From Neorhizobium alkalisoli (lineage in GTDB: Bacteria > Pseudomonadota > Alphaproteobacteria > Rhizobiales > Rhizobiaceae), in NCBI RefSeq assembly GCF_002968635.1, contig NZ_PVBN01000008.1:202244-266243 (forward strand): DNA of 64,000 bases, given 5' to 3'. This document shows positions 62,720 through 64,000 of this stretch, piece by piece; the first letter of the stretch is position 1; every line of letters starts with the position of its first letter. The notes below the pieces were generated by a model that saw only the letters and a list, made by a program, of their open reading frames with translations, was not told where the DNA came from and did no database searches. Position numbers and translations under genes: made by a program.

Positions 62720-62752
62720 CGATGCCGGGCTTGTCCCGGCATCGTCTTTTTT
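62720..62752 (+). terminator. Rho-independent terminator of clpSA
   Basis: CGATGCCGGG-CTTGT-CCCGGCATCG then TCTTTTTTG, a perfect 10-bp stem starting 22 bases after the stop. Confidence 0.95.
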
Positions 62753-62782
62753 GTGACTGTCCCCGATACCTCCGGAATGCCG

Positions 62783-63532
62783 ATGTCTCCAGATAGCGAC
62801 GATCGTAGCCCCTTGTCCTGGTTCCTGACCGGCATGCGGGGAATGCTTTCGCTGCCGGCGCTGATCCTCATGACCTCGATTGTCGGGTTCAGCGCCTTCG
62901 CACTGGAATCCGGGCTCACGCGCGCAGAGGCGGTTTTCATGTCTTTCGCGATCTGGGCGCTGCCGGCACAGGTGATCCTGGTCGGCACCATGGCAAGCGG
63001 CGCCAATATCGCAGCCTGCTTTCTGGCGGTCACGCTGTCCTCGATCCGGATGATGCCGATGGTGGCCTCGGTCGTCCCGGAGATGCGGACGAAGCGGACG
63101 CCGACATGGCTCCTTCTGATCCTCTCGCATTTCGTCGCGATCACGGCCTGGGTCTTCGCGATCACCACGCTGCGCAACGTGCCGCGTCAACACCGTGCGA
63201 TCTATTTCGCGGGTTTCGGCGTCACCCTGACCACCTGCGGCACGCTGGTGGTTGCGATCTTCTACGGGATCGCCGCAAGCTTTCCGCCGCTGATCGCGGG
63301 CGTGCTTTTCTTTCTGACGCCGGTCTATTTCAACGCCTCGATCTGGGCGAGCGCAGGCCAGCCGGTGGTGAAGCTCGCCTTCGTGATGGGCGTGGTTCTG
63401 GGACCGCTTCTTGCACTGGTCACGCCTGAATTCGATGTCCTTTATGCCGGCATTGGCGGCGGCACGGTGGCATATCTCATCGATAGGTGGAGGCGAAAAA
63501 GAAGACGTGGGGAAAAGGGGGGCGTGCGGTGA
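62783..63532 (+). CDS. azlC: AzlC-family branched-chain amino-acid exporter, large subunit
   Basis: About 249 residues from ATG 62783; ATG 62777 or 62717 are alternatives and the ribosome-binding site is weak. It is a polytopic membrane protein with FLTGMRGMLSLPALILMTSIVGFSAFAL near the N-terminus, then SFAIWALPAQVILVGTMASG and the conserved LSSIRMMPMVASVVP, which are AzlC hallmarks. The partner AzlD overlaps its stop codon (GTGA). Export of branched-chain amino acids or analogues is known for this pair in other bacteria. Confidence 0.9.
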   Translation: MSPDSDDRSPLSWFLTGMRGMLSLPALILMTSIVGFSAFALESGLTRAEAVFMSFAIWALPAQVILVGTMASGANIAACFLAVTLSSIRMMPMVASVVPEMRTKRTPTWLLLILSHFVAITAWVFAITTLRNVPRQHRAIYFAGFGVTLTTCGTLVVAIFYGIAASFPPLIAGVLFFLTPVYFNASIWASAGQPVVKLAFVMGVVLGPLLALVTPEFDVLYAGIGGGTVAYLIDRWRRKRRRGEKGGVR

Positions 63533-63876
63533 TCGACGAGTACTGGACCTTCATCGTCATCATTGTCGCCGGCTTCCTCGCGACGGATATCTGGCGCTGG
63601 CTCGGCGTCGTCGCCGGCAATCGGTTGAACGAGGAGTCCGAGGCGCTTTATTGGGTGAGGGCGGTGGCGACATCGCTCGTCATGGCCGTTACGGCGAAGC
63701 TGATCGTTTTTCCGAACGGAACGCTGGCGGAATCGCCTCTCTGGCTTCGGCTTGGGGCGGCCGGCATCGGTTTCGCCGTCTTCCTGGCGACCGGCCGCAA
63801 GGTTGCGGTCGGAGTCGCCGTGCCGATGGGGCTCCTGATTGCCGGCCTCTGGTGGACCGGCTTCGGAAGCCGCTAG
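63529..63876 (+). CDS. azlD: AzlD-family small subunit
   Basis: 115 residues from GTG 63529, which overlaps the azlC stop (GTGA); the ORF start at 63487 lies inside azlC. Three to four hydrophobic helices are present, with TFIVIIVAGFLATDIWRWLGVV first and the conserved VRAVATSLVMAVTAKLIVFP in the middle, as in AzlD. It is required with AzlC for export in described systems. Translational coupling supports a 1:1 complex. Confidence 0.85.
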   Translation: MIDEYWTFIVIIVAGFLATDIWRWLGVVAGNRLNEESEALYWVRAVATSLVMAVTAKLIVFPNGTLAESPLWLRLGAAGIGFAVFLATGRKVAVGVAVPMGLLIAGLWWTGFGSR

Positions 63877-64000
63877 AGCGGTTCATGTTTTGACGGAAGC
63901 GTATCCGGCGTTTACGAAGTAGTTACTGCATTCGCCGGGTTGGATTGTTGTGACGAGAGAGCCGATGTGTCGCCACGTGTCCTCGATCGTTCGCTTTTGG
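63877..64000. other. Right-edge intergenic sequence, possible start of a dispersed rhizobial repeat
   Basis: The sequence begins TAGAGCGGTTCATGTTTTGACGG (split at 63876-63898), a style I associate with short dispersed repeats in rhizobial intergenic regions. It is cut by the window edge. No gene start is seen. Confidence 0.2.

Noticed and set aside
60134..63193. 1019-codon open frame on the minus strand opposite clpA
   Set aside because: It mirrors the clpSA and azlC genes, is Arg/His/Asp-rich without domains and has no start region. It is a shadow from high-GC codon bias.

Overview
The window is ordinary chromosomal DNA of a high-GC alphaproteobacterium, almost certainly a member of the Rhizobiaceae (Rhizobium/Agrobacterium/Neorhizobium/Ensifer group). 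The evidence is the aapJQMP general amino-acid transporter, a class I PHB synthase with a phasin, sfsA-map-radC in one operon, a GT21 glucosylceramide-synthase-like enzyme, DUF1127, DUF982 and DUF3126 proteins, the ClpS-ClpA pair, and a small RNA with three anti-Shine-Dalgarno hairpin loops of the rhizobial alpha-r14/NfeR1 type. I found no insertion sequence, prophage, integrase, CRISPR array or rRNA operon. All recognised genes look intact except the one cut by the left edge.

Layout. 1-3 kb: end of a phytoene/squalene-synthase-like gene, a membrane protein, trmFO and two tiny DUF1127 genes. 3.3-7.3 kb: the sRNA, tRNA-Leu, trigger factor and an ABC-F ATPase. 7.4-16 kb: a beta-helix lipoprotein, small membrane proteins, OsmC, GST, GNAT, icd, a FUSC-family protein, a TrmJ-like methyltransferase and murI. 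17-22 kb: a possible 34-residue protein, a third DUF1127-type gene, two LysE exporters, a GFA protein, a VOC protein, a HerA/DUF87-type ATPase and a DUF982 protein. 22.4-24.7 kb: rpsD and sthA.

24.8-33.5 kb is a catabolic-looking operon: a GntR/FCD regulator, a dipeptide-type ABC transporter (binding protein, two permeases, fused double ATPase), a gamma-glutamyltransferase without a signal peptide, and a DUF1028 protein. I infer import and cytoplasmic hydrolysis of gamma-glutamyl compounds. 33.5-43.3 kb: radC, map, sfsA and phaC on the minus strand, then an aminotransferase, homoserine dehydrogenase, a small membrane protein and recJ. 43.3-49.4 kb: a tandemly duplicated tRNA-Glu, lipoprotein, glyoxalase I, double cold-shock protein, DUF192, tRNA-Pro, an NDUFS4-like protein, tRNA-Arg, the glycosyltransferase and an outer-membrane-like protein. 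49.4-64 kb: aapJQMP, metC, an FAD monooxygenase, a zinc-finger protein, an alpha/beta hydrolase, cysE, phasin, clpS-clpA and azlC-azlD.

The most interesting signals are intergenic. A TGC-N3-GCA dyad, close to what I recall of the rhizobial PhaR (PHB regulator) operator, occurs four times between 2.8 and 3.7 kb around the DUF1127 genes and the sRNA. It occurs again between sthA and gntR and just upstream of the phasin promoter. If real, it would link PHB storage, NADPH/NADH balance, two DUF1127 proteins and an anti-SD sRNA into one regulon.
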